Assembly (NCBI GenBank): GCA_029238215.1
Contig: JAQWGN010000010.1
Location: forward strand, 124,001 to 188,000
From: Flavobacteriaceae bacterium
GTDB taxonomy: Bacteria > Bacteroidota > Bacteroidia > Flavobacteriales > Flavobacteriaceae
Reading direction: 5' to 3'
Length of the DNA stretch: 64,000 nt
The first letter of the stretch is position 1; each line of letters starts with the position of its first letter. Below are positions 54,836 to 63,385 of the stretch, in pieces. The notes under the pieces are model-generated. The model was not told the DNA's origin, made no database searches, and worked only from the letters and a program-made list of their open reading frames with translations. Position numbers and translations under genes: made by a program.

Positions 54836-57270
54836 TGTCGTTTTTTATTGATGTTGTCTTGCCCCTTCCGTTACACAATACGTACACATATGCTATTACA
54901 CAAGCCGAATCAGCAGTAATTAAACCAGGCATGCGAGTGATTGTTCCGTTTGGCAAGCGAAAAAAATACACAGCTATTGCTGTTGAGGTCCATCAAAAGC
55001 CTCCAGTGGCCTATGAGCCGAAACAAATTGATAGTATCATTGATGCATCTCCTATACTTGCACCACTGCAACTCTCATTCTACAGTTGGATTGCGTCCTA
55101 TTATCAGGCACCCTTGGGTTTGGTTATTCGTACGGGGTTACCCACAGTGATGTTGTTGGAAAGTGAAACTGAAATCTTAACTCTTGAGTGGGATCAATTA
55201 TTAAGTTCACTTTCAAAAAATGCTTCCGAATTATTGGGGAAATTACCTAAAAATACCTCAATGTCATTGGCTTTGATTCAATCCATGTTGCCCGTAAAAA
55301 ACCCCTATCCAGTGCTTCAAGAATTAAATGAAGCTGGCTGTATTAAATTAAAAGAGGAGGTGTATGCACGATATCAACCCAAAGTGAAAGATGTAATCGT
55401 ATTGCATCCCAATATGGAGTCTGATGAAGTATTAAAACAACAATTAGAATCACTTTCTTCAAAACCCAAACAATATCAAACACTACTAACATTCTTACAG
55501 CAAAAAGCACCTGTTATGGTAGCGGAATTTAAAAAGCTTTCTACAGTAAGTGCGTCGTCCATAACAACTTTAATCAGAGATGAGGTTTTTGTAAAACAGC
55601 AGCAGATTCTCGACCGCCTTCCTGCAAAAACAACACCCGATGCTCCCTTGTTGCCACTTTCTAACGTTCAACATCAAGCGGCAGTTTCCATTTTAGATGT
55701 TTGGAAAAACAAAGATGTAGTTCTGCTTCACGGGGTTACGGGTTCTGGAAAAACAGAAGTTTATATGCGTTTAATTGCAGAGCAGCTTAAGGCAGGAATG
55801 CAAGTGTTGTTTTTGGTTCCTGAAATAGGTTTAACAACGCAGCTAATGCAACGATTGTATGCCTTTTTTGGGCGACAATTGGTTGTTTATCATTCTAAAT
55901 ATAGCCCACAAGAACGTGCGGAAACATGGGAGAAAATAAATGCCAATAAAACGGAAGCACGCTTAATTTTGGGAGCGCGATCATCGGTATTGTTACCCTT
56001 TCAGAATTTGGGGCTCGTAGTTGTAGATGAGTCTCATGAAACTTCATACAAGCAATATGATGCTACGCCACGTTATCATGCCAAAGATGCAGCGATGGTT
56101 TTGGCGCGCCTGCACAAGGCTAAGGTGCTCTTAGGCACAGCTACTCCGACAATTGAAAGCTACCATCACGCCATTACGGGGAAGTTTGGTTTGGTTGCAT
56201 TAAATACGCGTTTTAAAGAGGCGCAAATGCCAGTTATTTCCTATATAGATTTGGCTGAAGCTTACAAAAAAAAGCAAATGCAAGGTCATTTGGCACAAGG
56301 TCTAATTAATGCTATTCAAGAAACTATACGGGCAGGTAAACAGGTGTTGTTGTTTCAAAATCGACGGGGATATGCTTCATTTATTGAATGCACACAATGT
56401 GCTCATGTTCCACAATGTCCGAGTTGTGATGTGAGTTTGACATACCATCAAGTAAATGGTGTATTGCGTTGTCATTATTGTGGGCATAATGAACAATATA
56501 CCGCCGCTTGCTCTGCTTGTGGAACAGTTGCACCAACGACGCAAGGGTTAGGCACACAACAGCTTGAAGAAGAAATAAAAGAATTATTTCCCCAGGCACG
56601 TGTTGCACGAATGGATTTGGATACTACTCGAAAAAAGAACGCCCACCAAACATTAATTACGGCTTTTTCACAGCATGAAATTGATATACTTATTGGCACA
56701 CAAATGATAACCAAAGGGCTTGATTTTAAGCAAGTGACCTTAGTGGGGGTTTTGTCTGCAGATAGTTTTCTTCATTTTCCCGATTTTAGAGCACACGAAC
56801 GTGCATTTCAAGTGCTTACCCAAGTTGCTGGTCGTGCAGGTAGGTTAGGAGATGCAAGTAATGTGCTTATTCAAACATTTCAGCCAAATCATCCAGTTTT
56901 GACTTTTGTAAAAACGTATGATTATAAGGCATGCTATGAACAACAAATCGCCCAAAGACAACAATTTGGATATCCACCTTTTATGCGAATCATTCGTGTT
57001 GAATTAAGACACAGAAGTATGAGTACGCTAATAAGCGCTGGAACATGGATGAAAAATGGGCTTCAAGATCGATTTTCTCATGTATTAGGCCCAGTAGCAC
57101 CCGTTGTAGGTCGTGTGCGCAACCAGTATATTTTGCATACGTTAATTAAATTGCCCTTAGACGCATCCCAATCGGCTTCTAAATCTAGATTAGCAACACT
57201 TGTTCGTAGCTTTGAACAGATAGGGGCTTTTAGACAAGTTCGGGTTGCTGTTGATGTAGATCCACAATAA
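54835..57270 (+). CDS. priA: Primosomal protein N' (replication restart helicase PriA)
   Basis: An 811-residue superfamily 2 helicase that reloads the replisome at stalled forks. It has the N-terminal 3'-DNA-binding domain, Walker A GVTGSGKTEVY (about residues 302-312), DEAH-like VVVDESHETSYK, the eight-cysteine zinc-binding insert (CTQCAHVPQCPSCD ... CHYCGHNE ... CSACG) and a helicase C lobe (GTQMITKGLDF, QVAGRAGRLG). Complete. Coupled to the BrkB-like gene by a 1-base overlap. Confidence 0.97.
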   Translation: MSFFIDVVLPLPLHNTYTYAITQAESAVIKPGMRVIVPFGKRKKYTAIAVEVHQKPPVAYEPKQIDSIIDASPILAPLQLSFYSWIASYYQAPLGLVIRTGLPTVMLLESETEILTLEWDQLLSSLSKNASELLGKLPKNTSMSLALIQSMLPVKNPYPVLQELNEAGCIKLKEEVYARYQPKVKDVIVLHPNMESDEVLKQQLESLSSKPKQYQTLLTFLQQKAPVMVAEFKKLSTVSASSITTLIRDEVFVKQQQILDRLPAKTTPDAPLLPLSNVQHQAAVSILDVWKNKDVVLLHGVTGSGKTEVYMRLIAEQLKAGMQVLFLVPEIGLTTQLMQRLYAFFGRQLVVYHSKYSPQERAETWEKINANKTEARLILGARSSVLLPFQNLGLVVVDESHETSYKQYDATPRYHAKDAAMVLARLHKAKVLLGTATPTIESYHHAITGKFGLVALNTRFKEAQMPVISYIDLAEAYKKKQMQGHLAQGLINAIQETIRAGKQVLLFQNRRGYASFIECTQCAHVPQCPSCDVSLTYHQVNGVLRCHYCGHNEQYTAACSACGTVAPTTQGLGTQQLEEEIKELFPQARVARMDLDTTRKKNAHQTLITAFSQHEIDILIGTQMITKGLDFKQVTLVGVLSADSFLHFPDFRAHERAFQVLTQVAGRAGRLGDASNVLIQTFQPNHPVLTFVKTYDYKACYEQQIAQRQQFGYPPFMRIIRVELRHRSMSTLISAGTWMKNGLQDRFSHVLGPVAPVVGRVRNQYILHTLIKLPLDASQSASKSRLATLVRSFEQIGAFRQVRVAVDVDPQ

Positions 57271-57282
57271 TTGCGGATTAGG

Positions 57283-57313
57283 TTTGTTCAAGCCGGGAAA
57301 ATCCGTATTTTCG
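57283..57313 (+). promoter_or_regulatory. rpsF promoter (TTTG, 19 nt, TATTTTCG)
   Basis: TTTG at 57283-57286, exactly 19 bases, then TATTTTCG at 57306-57313, one mismatch from TAnnTTTG. It lies just after the priA stop and 23 bases before the rpsF ATG. Confidence 0.75.
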
Positions 57314-57336
57314 CTGCCCAATTAAAAAAATAATTT

Positions 57337-57675
57337 ATGAACCATTACGAAACTGTTTTCATATTGAATCCCGTTTTATCTGAAGATCAGGTAAAGGAAG
57401 CAGTAGAAAAATACGTGACGTTTATTACGTCCAAAGGCGGTGAAATTATCGCTAAAGAGGATTGGGGCTTGAAAAAGTTTGCCTATCCTATTCAAAACAA
57501 GAAAAGTGGCTTTTATCACTTACTCGATTTTAAGGTTGACGGCGAAGCCATCAACCCTTTTGAGGTAGAGTTCCGTCGCGATGAGCGCATCATGCGCTTT
57601 TTGACGGTAAAACTTGACAAGCACGCTGAGGCTTGGGCAGTTAAAAGAAGAGATCGTTTAACCCAAAAAGCATAA
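57337..57675 (+). CDS. rpsF: 30S ribosomal protein S6
   Basis: A 112-residue S6, starting MNHYETVFILNPVLSEDQVKE, with KKFAYPIQNKKSGFYHLLDF and FRRDERIMRFLTVKL. It pairs with S18 on the platform of the small subunit. First gene of rpsF-rpsR-rplI. No ssb gene intervenes, unlike in some bacteria. Confidence 0.98.
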   Translation: MNHYETVFILNPVLSEDQVKEAVEKYVTFITSKGGEIIAKEDWGLKKFAYPIQNKKSGFYHLLDFKVDGEAINPFEVEFRRDERIMRFLTVKLDKHAEAWAVKRRDRLTQKA

Positions 57676-57678
57676 GTC

Positions 57679-57972
57679 ATGTCAATTGAACAAGAAAGTA
57701 AAGGTGGTAAACAAGGGGAAATTCGGTATTTAACTCCGCTTGATATTGAAACCACAAAAGCAAAAAAATACTGCCGATTTAAGAAATCTGGAATCAAGTA
57801 TATCGATTACAAGGATGCCGATTTTTTATTAAAATTCGTAAACGAACAAGGTAAAATTTTACCACGTCGTTTAACTGGAACATCACTAAAGTATCAACGT
57901 AAATTATCTGTTTCCGTCAAGCGTGCACGCCACTTAGCGCTCATGCCTTACGTTGCAGATTTATTAAAATAA
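57679..57972 (+). CDS. rpsR: 30S ribosomal protein S18
   Basis: A 97-residue S18 with [40 protein letters not shown] and [15 protein letters not shown]. It lies 3 bases after rpsF and 5 bases before rplI. The N-terminal ~25 residues are an extension relative to the 75-residue E. coli protein, as in other Bacteroidota. Confidence 0.98.
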   Translation: MSIEQESKGGKQGEIRYLTPLDIETTKAKKYCRFKKSGIKYIDYKDADFLLKFVNEQGKILPRRLTGTSLKYQRKLSVSVKRARHLALMPYVADLLK

Positions 57973-57977
57973 TCACA

Positions 57978-58433
57978 ATGGAACTTATTTTAAAACAAGA
58001 CGTTGAGAACCTAGGGTTCAAAGACGATATCGTTAATGTTAAGAACGGTTATGGACGCAACTTTCTAATTCCACATGGTTTAGCAGTGTTGGCAACATCA
58101 TCTGCCAGAAAAGTATTGGCAGAAAACTTAAAGCAACGTGCTTTTAAAGAGCAAAAACTTATTGAAGATGCTCAAAAGCAATCAAAAGCGTTGGAAGGAT
58201 TGACTATCAAAATAGAGGCTAAAGCAGGAGCAGGTAATAAATTATTTGGTTCTGTTGGGACCATAGATTTAGAAGCAGCAATTTCTAAAGCAGGTCAGTC
58301 TGTAGAACGCAAGTGTATTAAAATACCTGGAGGTTCTGTAAAGACATTGGGTAGTCATATCGCTAACATTCGCCTACATCGCGAGGTGTTTGCTGATTTA
58401 GCGTTTGAAGTTATTAAGGCAAAAGAAGCATAA
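57978..58433 (+). CDS. rplI: 50S ribosomal protein L9
   Basis: A 151-residue L9, starting MELILKQDVENLGFKDDIVNVKNGYGRNFLIPHG, with a central helix and C-terminal domain (LFGSVGTIDLEAAI). Last gene of the rpsF-rpsR-rplI operon, followed by a strong terminator. Confidence 0.98.
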   Translation: MELILKQDVENLGFKDDIVNVKNGYGRNFLIPHGLAVLATSSARKVLAENLKQRAFKEQKLIEDAQKQSKALEGLTIKIEAKAGAGNKLFGSVGTIDLEAAISKAGQSVERKCIKIPGGSVKTLGSHIANIRLHREVFADLAFEVIKAKEA

Positions 58434-58451
58434 TTCCTTCTTAGAAAAAAT

Positions 58452-58477
58452 AAAAAGCCGCTTTTGCGGCTTTTTTT
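58452..58477 (+). terminator. Terminator after rplI
   Basis: Stem AAAAAGCCGC / GCGGCTTTTT around a TTTT loop, continuing into a seven-T run. Ends the rpsF operon before hisS. Confidence 0.95.
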
Positions 58478-58509
58478 CGTTAAAAACAGATATTTGTATA
58501 CATTTAAGC

Positions 58510-59880
58510 ATGGCACAAAAACCTAGTATACCAAAGGGAACCCGAGACTTTTTACCGCTCGATTACGCGCGCAGGTCTTACGTATTGGATATTATTCGTG
58601 CACGTTTTGAACGTTACGGCTTTTTACCCATTGAAACTCCGGCCATGGAAAAATCTAGTTCCTTACAAGGTAAATATGGCGAGGAAGGCGATAAGTTGAT
58701 GTTTAATGTCCTCAATTCTGGAGAAAAGGTGAAAAAAGCGGATATTGCTGCCTTGCAAGAAAGTAAGTTGGGACGATTTACCCAGTCTATTTCTGAAAAG
58801 GCATTGCGCTACGACTTAACCGTTCCTTTTGCTCGATTTGTCGTACAACATCAAAACGAATTAACTTTTCCATTTAAACGCTATCAAATTCAATCCGTTT
58901 GGAGAGCCGACCGACCACAACGTGGCCGTTTCCAAGAATTTACCCAATGTGATGCAGATATTGTAGGCCCCCTTAGTCCTATTTTGGAAGCAGAATGCAT
59001 TCAGCTTTTCGACGATGTTTTTGATGGACTTTCATTAAAAGGAGCAACAATCAGAATTAATCACCGAGACATTTTGGCTGGAATAGCACAATATCTCGGC
59101 GAGCCCGATCGAATTATTGACTTCACTGTGGCACTTGATAAACTCGATAAAATCGGATCAACTGGTGTTTATGAGGAACTTAAAAGTAAAGGGTTTAAAA
59201 GTGATTCTATGTCTAAATTAGAACCATTACTGTCGCTTTCAGGAGCTATTGAAGAACAATTAAATAGCCTTGAAAAATTACTCTTATCACAACCCCAAGC
59301 CCAAGCAGGGATTGCTCATTTACGCAAGGTGCTATCCTTTGTGTCTCCATTGCAGGTTACTAAATTGACTTTTGATCTTACTTTAGCTAGAGGATTGAGT
59401 TATTACACAGGTATTATTTTTGAGATCGCACCTCCTGAAGAAGTAACAATGGGCTCCATTGGTGCCGGAGGACGTTATGATAATTTAACCGAACTCTTTG
59501 GTTTGTCTGGAATGAATGGTCTTGGTGTATCTTTTGGGTTAGATAGATTGTGTTTGGTTTTGGAAGCATTGAATCTATATCCTGAAGACCTTAATCAACC
59601 CATAGACGTCATTGTTTTAAATTTTGGAGATTCATTTATTCAACACTTACTTCCCCATATTTCTAAGCTGCGCAAAGCTGGCATTCGACTTATGGTATAT
59701 CCAACAGATCATAAACTAAAAAAGCAACTACAGTACGCTAATCAGCTACTAACACAACATGTTATCTTGTTTGGTGAAGAAGAGCAAGCTAAAGGGATTG
59801 TTGCTGTCAAAAACATGAAACTTGGCACTACAAAAGAAGTTCGTTTAAGTGACTTCAATTTGGAAAGTTTATTCCTCTAG
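58510..59880 (+). CDS. hisS: Histidyl-tRNA synthetase
   Basis: A 456-residue class II synthetase. Motif 1 spans PKGTRDFLPLDYARR, motif 2 has QIQSVWRADRPQRGRFQEFTQCDADI and motif 3 has MGSIGAGGRYDNL with the following GLGVSFGLDRL. The C-terminal anticodon domain is present. The start MAQKPSIPKGTRDF at 58510 is chosen; the frame is open for 35 further codons, but these run through the rplI terminator. The 3' end overlaps the convergent regulator by 12 bases. Confidence 0.96.
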   Translation: MAQKPSIPKGTRDFLPLDYARRSYVLDIIRARFERYGFLPIETPAMEKSSSLQGKYGEEGDKLMFNVLNSGEKVKKADIAALQESKLGRFTQSISEKALRYDLTVPFARFVVQHQNELTFPFKRYQIQSVWRADRPQRGRFQEFTQCDADIVGPLSPILEAECIQLFDDVFDGLSLKGATIRINHRDILAGIAQYLGEPDRIIDFTVALDKLDKIGSTGVYEELKSKGFKSDSMSKLEPLLSLSGAIEEQLNSLEKLLLSQPQAQAGIAHLRKVLSFVSPLQVTKLTFDLTLARGLSYYTGIIFEIAPPEEVTMGSIGAGGRYDNLTELFGLSGMNGLGVSFGLDRLCLVLEALNLYPEDLNQPIDVIVLNFGDSFIQHLLPHISKLRKAGIRLMVYPTDHKLKKQLQYANQLLTQHVILFGEEEQAKGIVAVKNMKLGTTKEVRLSDFNLESLFL

Positions 59881-60174
59881 TCGTTTAAGATCTTTTTCTA
59901 GATCCTGTAGTTTCTGTAATAAACCACTTATAATTTCTTTTGTATCACTTTGATTATCATCTCCAGTTTGATTATCATCCCCAGTCAATAGCCAGTCGAA
60001 ACTGTACCGTGGATAATTTTTTTTAATGGCAACAAGTACATTATGTCCAATGCTAGAAGTTCTTCTAAGGCATGTTGAAATAGAATTTTGACCCACGCCT
60101 AAATTTCGTTCAAACTCAGAAATTGATAAATTTTCTTCAGAAAGAATTTTTCTTATTCTGTCATGTATATTCAT
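59869..60174 (-). CDS. XRE-like helix-turn-helix regulator with C-terminal coiled coil
   Basis: A 101-residue protein. Residues 1-65 form an XRE-type HTH (RIRKILSEENLSISEFERNLGVGQNSISTCLRR, then FDWLLTGDD), the flavobacterial pattern ending WLLTG. A duplicated GDDNQ(T/S) hexapeptide follows, then a helical, charged tail (SGLLQKLQDLEKDLKRLEE) likely to oligomerise. It is convergent with hisS and divergent from the SulP/CA set, so it may regulate that set or itself. Confidence 0.85.
   Translation of the reverse strand: MNIHDRIRKILSEENLSISEFERNLGVGQNSISTCLRRTSSIGHNVLVAIKKNYPRYSFDWLLTGDDNQTGDDNQSDTKEIISGLLQKLQDLEKDLKRLEE
59949..59984. repeat. Two 18-bp tandem repeat units inside the XRE-like gene
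   Basis: TTTGATTATCATCTCCAG (59949-59966) is followed directly by a second copy with one base change (59967-59984). In the minus-strand protein they encode GDDNQ(T/S) twice, in the linker after the HTH. A recent slippage duplication in frame. Confidence 0.85.
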
Positions 60175-60223
60175 AATATAAAATTATAGAGGTTCACACT
60201 AACAAAAGTTATATTATTCTGTG

Positions 60224-60264
60224 TTTAGGCGCCAATTCTTTAACATATGTTCAAGGCGTCTAAA
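60224..60264. repeat. Nested inverted repeat upstream of the XRE-like gene
   Basis: Outer arms TTTAGGCGCC (60224-60233) and GGCGTCTAAA (60255-60264) match with one mismatch. Between them lies a perfect 10-bp palindrome AACATATGTT (60242-60251). It lies in the 216-base gap between the divergent regulator and the short ORF, so it is a candidate operator. Confidence 0.55.
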
Positions 60265-60346
60265 TATATTACTTAAAGTTAAATTTAAATAATTTTTTAT
60301 TTCTTCAATAGAAACGTTTAAAATTATTTGTCCTAGGATATATTAC

Positions 60347-60384
60347 TTAGCAAATTTCAGTTTATAATCTTGTATATTTGCTAA
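60347..60384. promoter_or_regulatory. Promoter and inverted repeat upstream of the SulP/CA set
   Basis: A TATATTTG -7 box (60373-60380) sits 10 bases before the ATG at 60391. A perfect 9-bp inverted repeat, TTAGCAAAT (60347-60355) / ATTTGCTAA (60376-60384), overlaps that box. Its geometry fits a regulator that blocks polymerase. The XRE-like protein encoded next to it is the obvious candidate, by inference. Confidence 0.6.
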
Positions 60385-60390
60385 CCATAA

Positions 60391-60732
60391 ATGAAAAATT
60401 TAGAATTGTCAAATACGCGTTATTTATTTTTCTCTACAAAATCTATTAAGTGTTTACTTTTTTTGGTCTTGCTTACCCAGCTTAATACGATTGTCTTGTC
60501 TACATTTAATTATACTTCCGATTATTCTTTTTCATTTGCTATGGATACTGAGGAGCCTAAGCCTAAAGATGCTAAGTCTAGTTTTGAGTTTTTAGAGGAT
60601 AATAATTTTTTTATTGCCGAATGGTCTTTCATTATTTTATTTGATAGATTGATTTTACTCCCGTATTTCCAAGAAACGTTATTTGTTAATTACCTTTCAG
60701 CAATAGATTCTCCACCCCCTGAATTTGTTTAG
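60391..60732 (+). CDS. Uncharacterised short membrane-associated protein upstream of SulP
   Basis: A 113-residue protein I cannot assign to a family. It has a hydrophobic N-terminal helix (IKCLLFLVLLTQLNTIVLS, residues 19-37; signal peptide or anchor), then an acidic, Pro-rich stretch (MDTEEPKPKDAK), a second hydrophobic stretch (FIAEWSFIILFDRLILLPYF) and a conserved-looking tail ending SPPPEFV. It ends 51 bases before sulP in the same direction and has its own promoter. An accessory role for SulP or CA is possible, but nothing in the sequence proves it. Confidence 0.7.
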   Translation: MKNLELSNTRYLFFSTKSIKCLLFLVLLTQLNTIVLSTFNYTSDYSFSFAMDTEEPKPKDAKSSFEFLEDNNFFIAEWSFIILFDRLILLPYFQETLFVNYLSAIDSPPPEFV

Positions 60733-60783
60733 TTATTCGCTTGTCCCGTTCAATTCAATTACAATTTATCTAAACAATTTATA

Positions 60784-62643
60784 ATGAAAAAAGCATTCGT
60801 TCATATTAAGGGCGATATTTTTGGTGGTTTAACCGCTGGTATCGTTGCGCTTCCCTTGGCATTAGCATTTGGTGTGTCCTCAGGATTAGGACCTACCGCT
60901 GGCCTTTATGGCGCCATATTTTTAAGTTTTTTCGCTGCACTTCTAGGTGGTACTAACACTCAAATTTCTGGGCCAACTGCCCCAATGACAGCCGTTAGTA
61001 TGGTTATTATTGGTGGTTTAATTGCCGCTAATGATGGTAGTGTTGAAAAAGCACTTCCAATTATATTAGCAGTATTTATGCTTGCTGGTTTAATGCAAGT
61101 AGGTCTTGGTTTTCTTAAGTTTGGAAAGTATATACGATATATTCCTTACCCCGTTGTTTCGGGTTTTATGACAGCCATTGGGCTTATTATTCTTATAACA
61201 CAATTACTTCCTGTTTTGGGTTATTACGCCAAAGAGGATAAATCATTTGTAGATTCATTTACACCTCAGGCTGAAGCTATTATTTTAAGTAATATTTTGC
61301 AAGAAGAGGCAGGCGAAGGCTTGTTGGTACTTGAAGATTTTTCTGAAACAGTTTCACGAGGGCAAGGAATTTCTAATGCTCAAATACTGGAAGAATCACA
61401 AACACTAGCCGCTAAGTCTGCTTCTGGTGTTTTAGGAGCACTACGTGTACTTCCTAAGGCATTGCAGCAGATTAGTTGGATTGAGTTTTTATTGGCATTG
61501 GGAACCATCATTATTATATATGGGTTTAAAAGAATTACAACAGCAGTTCCCAGTACTTTGGTCGCGCTTGTTGTTATGACAGGAGTTGCCGTGCTTTTTG
61601 TTCCTTCATACCGTCCAATTACTGCAATCCCTCAAGGTTTTCCTGTTCCAAAATGGGATATATTCACTGAACTTAGTTTAGCCCAGATAACACCTTATGT
61701 ATTTACGGCCTTAACACTCTCTTTATTGGGAGCCATTGATTCGTTACTGACTAGTGTAGTGGCCGACAACATGACTAAAACACGTCACAAACCTAATAAA
61801 GAACTAATTGGTCAAGGAGTAGGAAATACGATTTCTGCTTTATTTGGTGGTATACCTGGAGCGGGTGCAACCATTAGAACTGTGGTTAATATTAATTCAG
61901 GGGGTAAAACACGGATTTCAGGAATGGTCGCCGGTTTAGTATTACTTTTTATTTTATTGGCATTAAGTTCTTTGGCTTCTACTATCCCAGCAGCAGTTCT
62001 TGCTGGAATTTTAGTAACCGTCGGGATTGGTGTGATGGATTATAAGGGAATTCGCGCTATTCCGTCTTTACCCCGTGACATACGAATTGGCAAAATAGGA
62101 ATTAGCTCTGAGGTTGTTGTGATGCTTGCTGTTATGGTGTTGGCTACTGTATGGAATTTGGTTTACGCTGTAGGTATTGGACTTGTTGTAGCCTCTCTAA
62201 TGTTTATGAAAAAAATTGGAGATCTTACAGCAAGCCAGTCCGTTGTTTCTTCAGGGTCCAAAGAAAAACTTTGGGAAGATGAAGTCGCATATGCTGAACT
62301 AAAGAGCGACAACATTGCAATTAAGCATATTAATGGCCCTTTGTTTTTTGGCTCTACAGATGGATTTCAGAAGCTTTCAAAAGAGATTCCAAAAGCGGCA
62401 AAAATTGTATTGTTCCGTTTTGATCGTATGGAATATTTAGACCAGTCTGGCTTATATGCTTTAGAAGATTTATTGGTTGATTTAAGCAAAGAAAACAAGT
62501 CTATTTATTTCATTCACTTACCCAAACAACCCCGTTATATGATGGAGCGGATTCGTTTGGTGCCCCGTTTAGTCCCTAAAGAAAATATTTTTGAGGGACT
62601 TCCTGATTTTTTAAATCAAGTTAAATTACTTAATGATAAATAA
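60784..62643 (+). CDS. SulP family inorganic anion transporter
   Basis: A 619-residue SLC26/SulP transporter. The membrane domain (about residues 10-480) has GGLTAGIVALPLALAFGVSSGLGPTAGLYGA and ISGPTAPMTAVSMVIIGG (family signature region); the C-terminal STAS domain (about 515-615) has IKHINGPLFFGSTDGFQKLSKEIP and RMEYLDQSGLYALEDLL. A hydrophilic insert of about 75 residues occurs near residue 150-225. With carbonic anhydrase directly downstream, bicarbonate is the likely substrate, by analogy with SulP/CA pairs. Confidence 0.94.
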   Translation: MKKAFVHIKGDIFGGLTAGIVALPLALAFGVSSGLGPTAGLYGAIFLSFFAALLGGTNTQISGPTAPMTAVSMVIIGGLIAANDGSVEKALPIILAVFMLAGLMQVGLGFLKFGKYIRYIPYPVVSGFMTAIGLIILITQLLPVLGYYAKEDKSFVDSFTPQAEAIILSNILQEEAGEGLLVLEDFSETVSRGQGISNAQILEESQTLAAKSASGVLGALRVLPKALQQISWIEFLLALGTIIIIYGFKRITTAVPSTLVALVVMTGVAVLFVPSYRPITAIPQGFPVPKWDIFTELSLAQITPYVFTALTLSLLGAIDSLLTSVVADNMTKTRHKPNKELIGQGVGNTISALFGGIPGAGATIRTVVNINSGGKTRISGMVAGLVLLFILLALSSLASTIPAAVLAGILVTVGIGVMDYKGIRAIPSLPRDIRIGKIGISSEVVVMLAVMVLATVWNLVYAVGIGLVVASLMFMKKIGDLTASQSVVSSGSKEKLWEDEVAYAELKSDNIAIKHINGPLFFGSTDGFQKLSKEIPKAAKIVLFRFDRMEYLDQSGLYALEDLLVDLSKENKSIYFIHLPKQPRYMMERIRLVPRLVPKENIFEGLPDFLNQVKLLNDK

Positions 62644-62650
62644 TATTACA

Positions 62651-63280
62651 ATGAGAAACAAACTATTAACTCAAGAAGCACAATCTCAATTAACACCTGA
62701 TACGGTGCTTGAAAACTTAAAGAAAGGAAACACAAACTACACAAGTGATAACCTTACAGCATCCGATAACAGTAGCTTACGCGCAGCCTGTGTTTCAGGC
62801 CAAGCACCTCAAGCAATTGTTCTTTCATGCATTGATTCACGTGTTGTTGTAGAGGAAGTGTTTGACCAAGCATTAGGCGATATTTTTGTCGCACGTGTTG
62901 CTGGAAATTTCGCAAACACTGACATTGTTGCCAGTATGGAATATGCCTGTAAAGTTGCAGGGAGTAAAGTTATTGTTGTTTTAGGTCACGAAGCTTGTGG
63001 CGCGGTTAAAGCAGCTTGTGATGGGGTCGAACTCGGAAACATCACCGCATTACTATCTAACATTCAACCTGCGGTTGATACTGTCAAAGCGAGTGTTGAT
63101 GGGCCGCATGACAGTGGAAATACTGCTTTTGTTAATGCCACTATTATCGAAAATGTAAATCACACGATTGATCAAATTCGGAGCATGAGTCCAATACTCT
63201 CTACATTAGAATCTGAAGGGAGTATCGCAATTAAAGGTGGTGTCTATCAGCTTGCAAGCGGTGCAGTTCACTGGGTTTAA
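62651..63280 (+). CDS. Beta-class carbonic anhydrase
   Basis: A 209-residue beta-CA interconverting CO2 and bicarbonate. Zinc ligands Cys60, His113 and Cys116 are in LSCIDSRVV and LGHEACGAV, with the Asp62-Arg64 dyad. No signal peptide, so cytoplasmic. The ATG at 62651 is chosen; an earlier in-frame ATG at 62633 overlaps the sulP stop. Only 7 bases separate it from sulP, so the pair is co-transcribed and likely couples anion uptake to CO2/bicarbonate use. Confidence 0.96.
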   Translation: MRNKLLTQEAQSQLTPDTVLENLKKGNTNYTSDNLTASDNSSLRAACVSGQAPQAIVLSCIDSRVVVEEVFDQALGDIFVARVAGNFANTDIVASMEYACKVAGSKVIVVLGHEACGAVKAACDGVELGNITALLSNIQPAVDTVKASVDGPHDSGNTAFVNATIIENVNHTIDQIRSMSPILSTLESEGSIAIKGGVYQLASGAVHWV

Positions 63281-63302
63281 GCAGCATTATGTATTAAACA
63301 TC

Positions 63303-63330
63303 AAAAAAGCGCCATTTGGCGCTTTTTTTT
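63303..63330. terminator. Terminator after carbonic anhydrase
   Basis: Stem AAAAAAGCGCC / GGCGC followed by eight T, with an ATTT loop. The A-run on the left also lets it act on the convergent symporter gene. Confidence 0.93.
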
Positions 63331-63385
63331 ATGTTTCAGTATTATCTATAATTGATTTCAGTAGATAAACCGCAATCATTTCCGC

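Noticed and set aside
58405-58509. Upstream extension of hisS
   Set aside because: This part runs through the rplI terminator and the end of rplI; the conserved N-terminus begins at the ATG at 58510.
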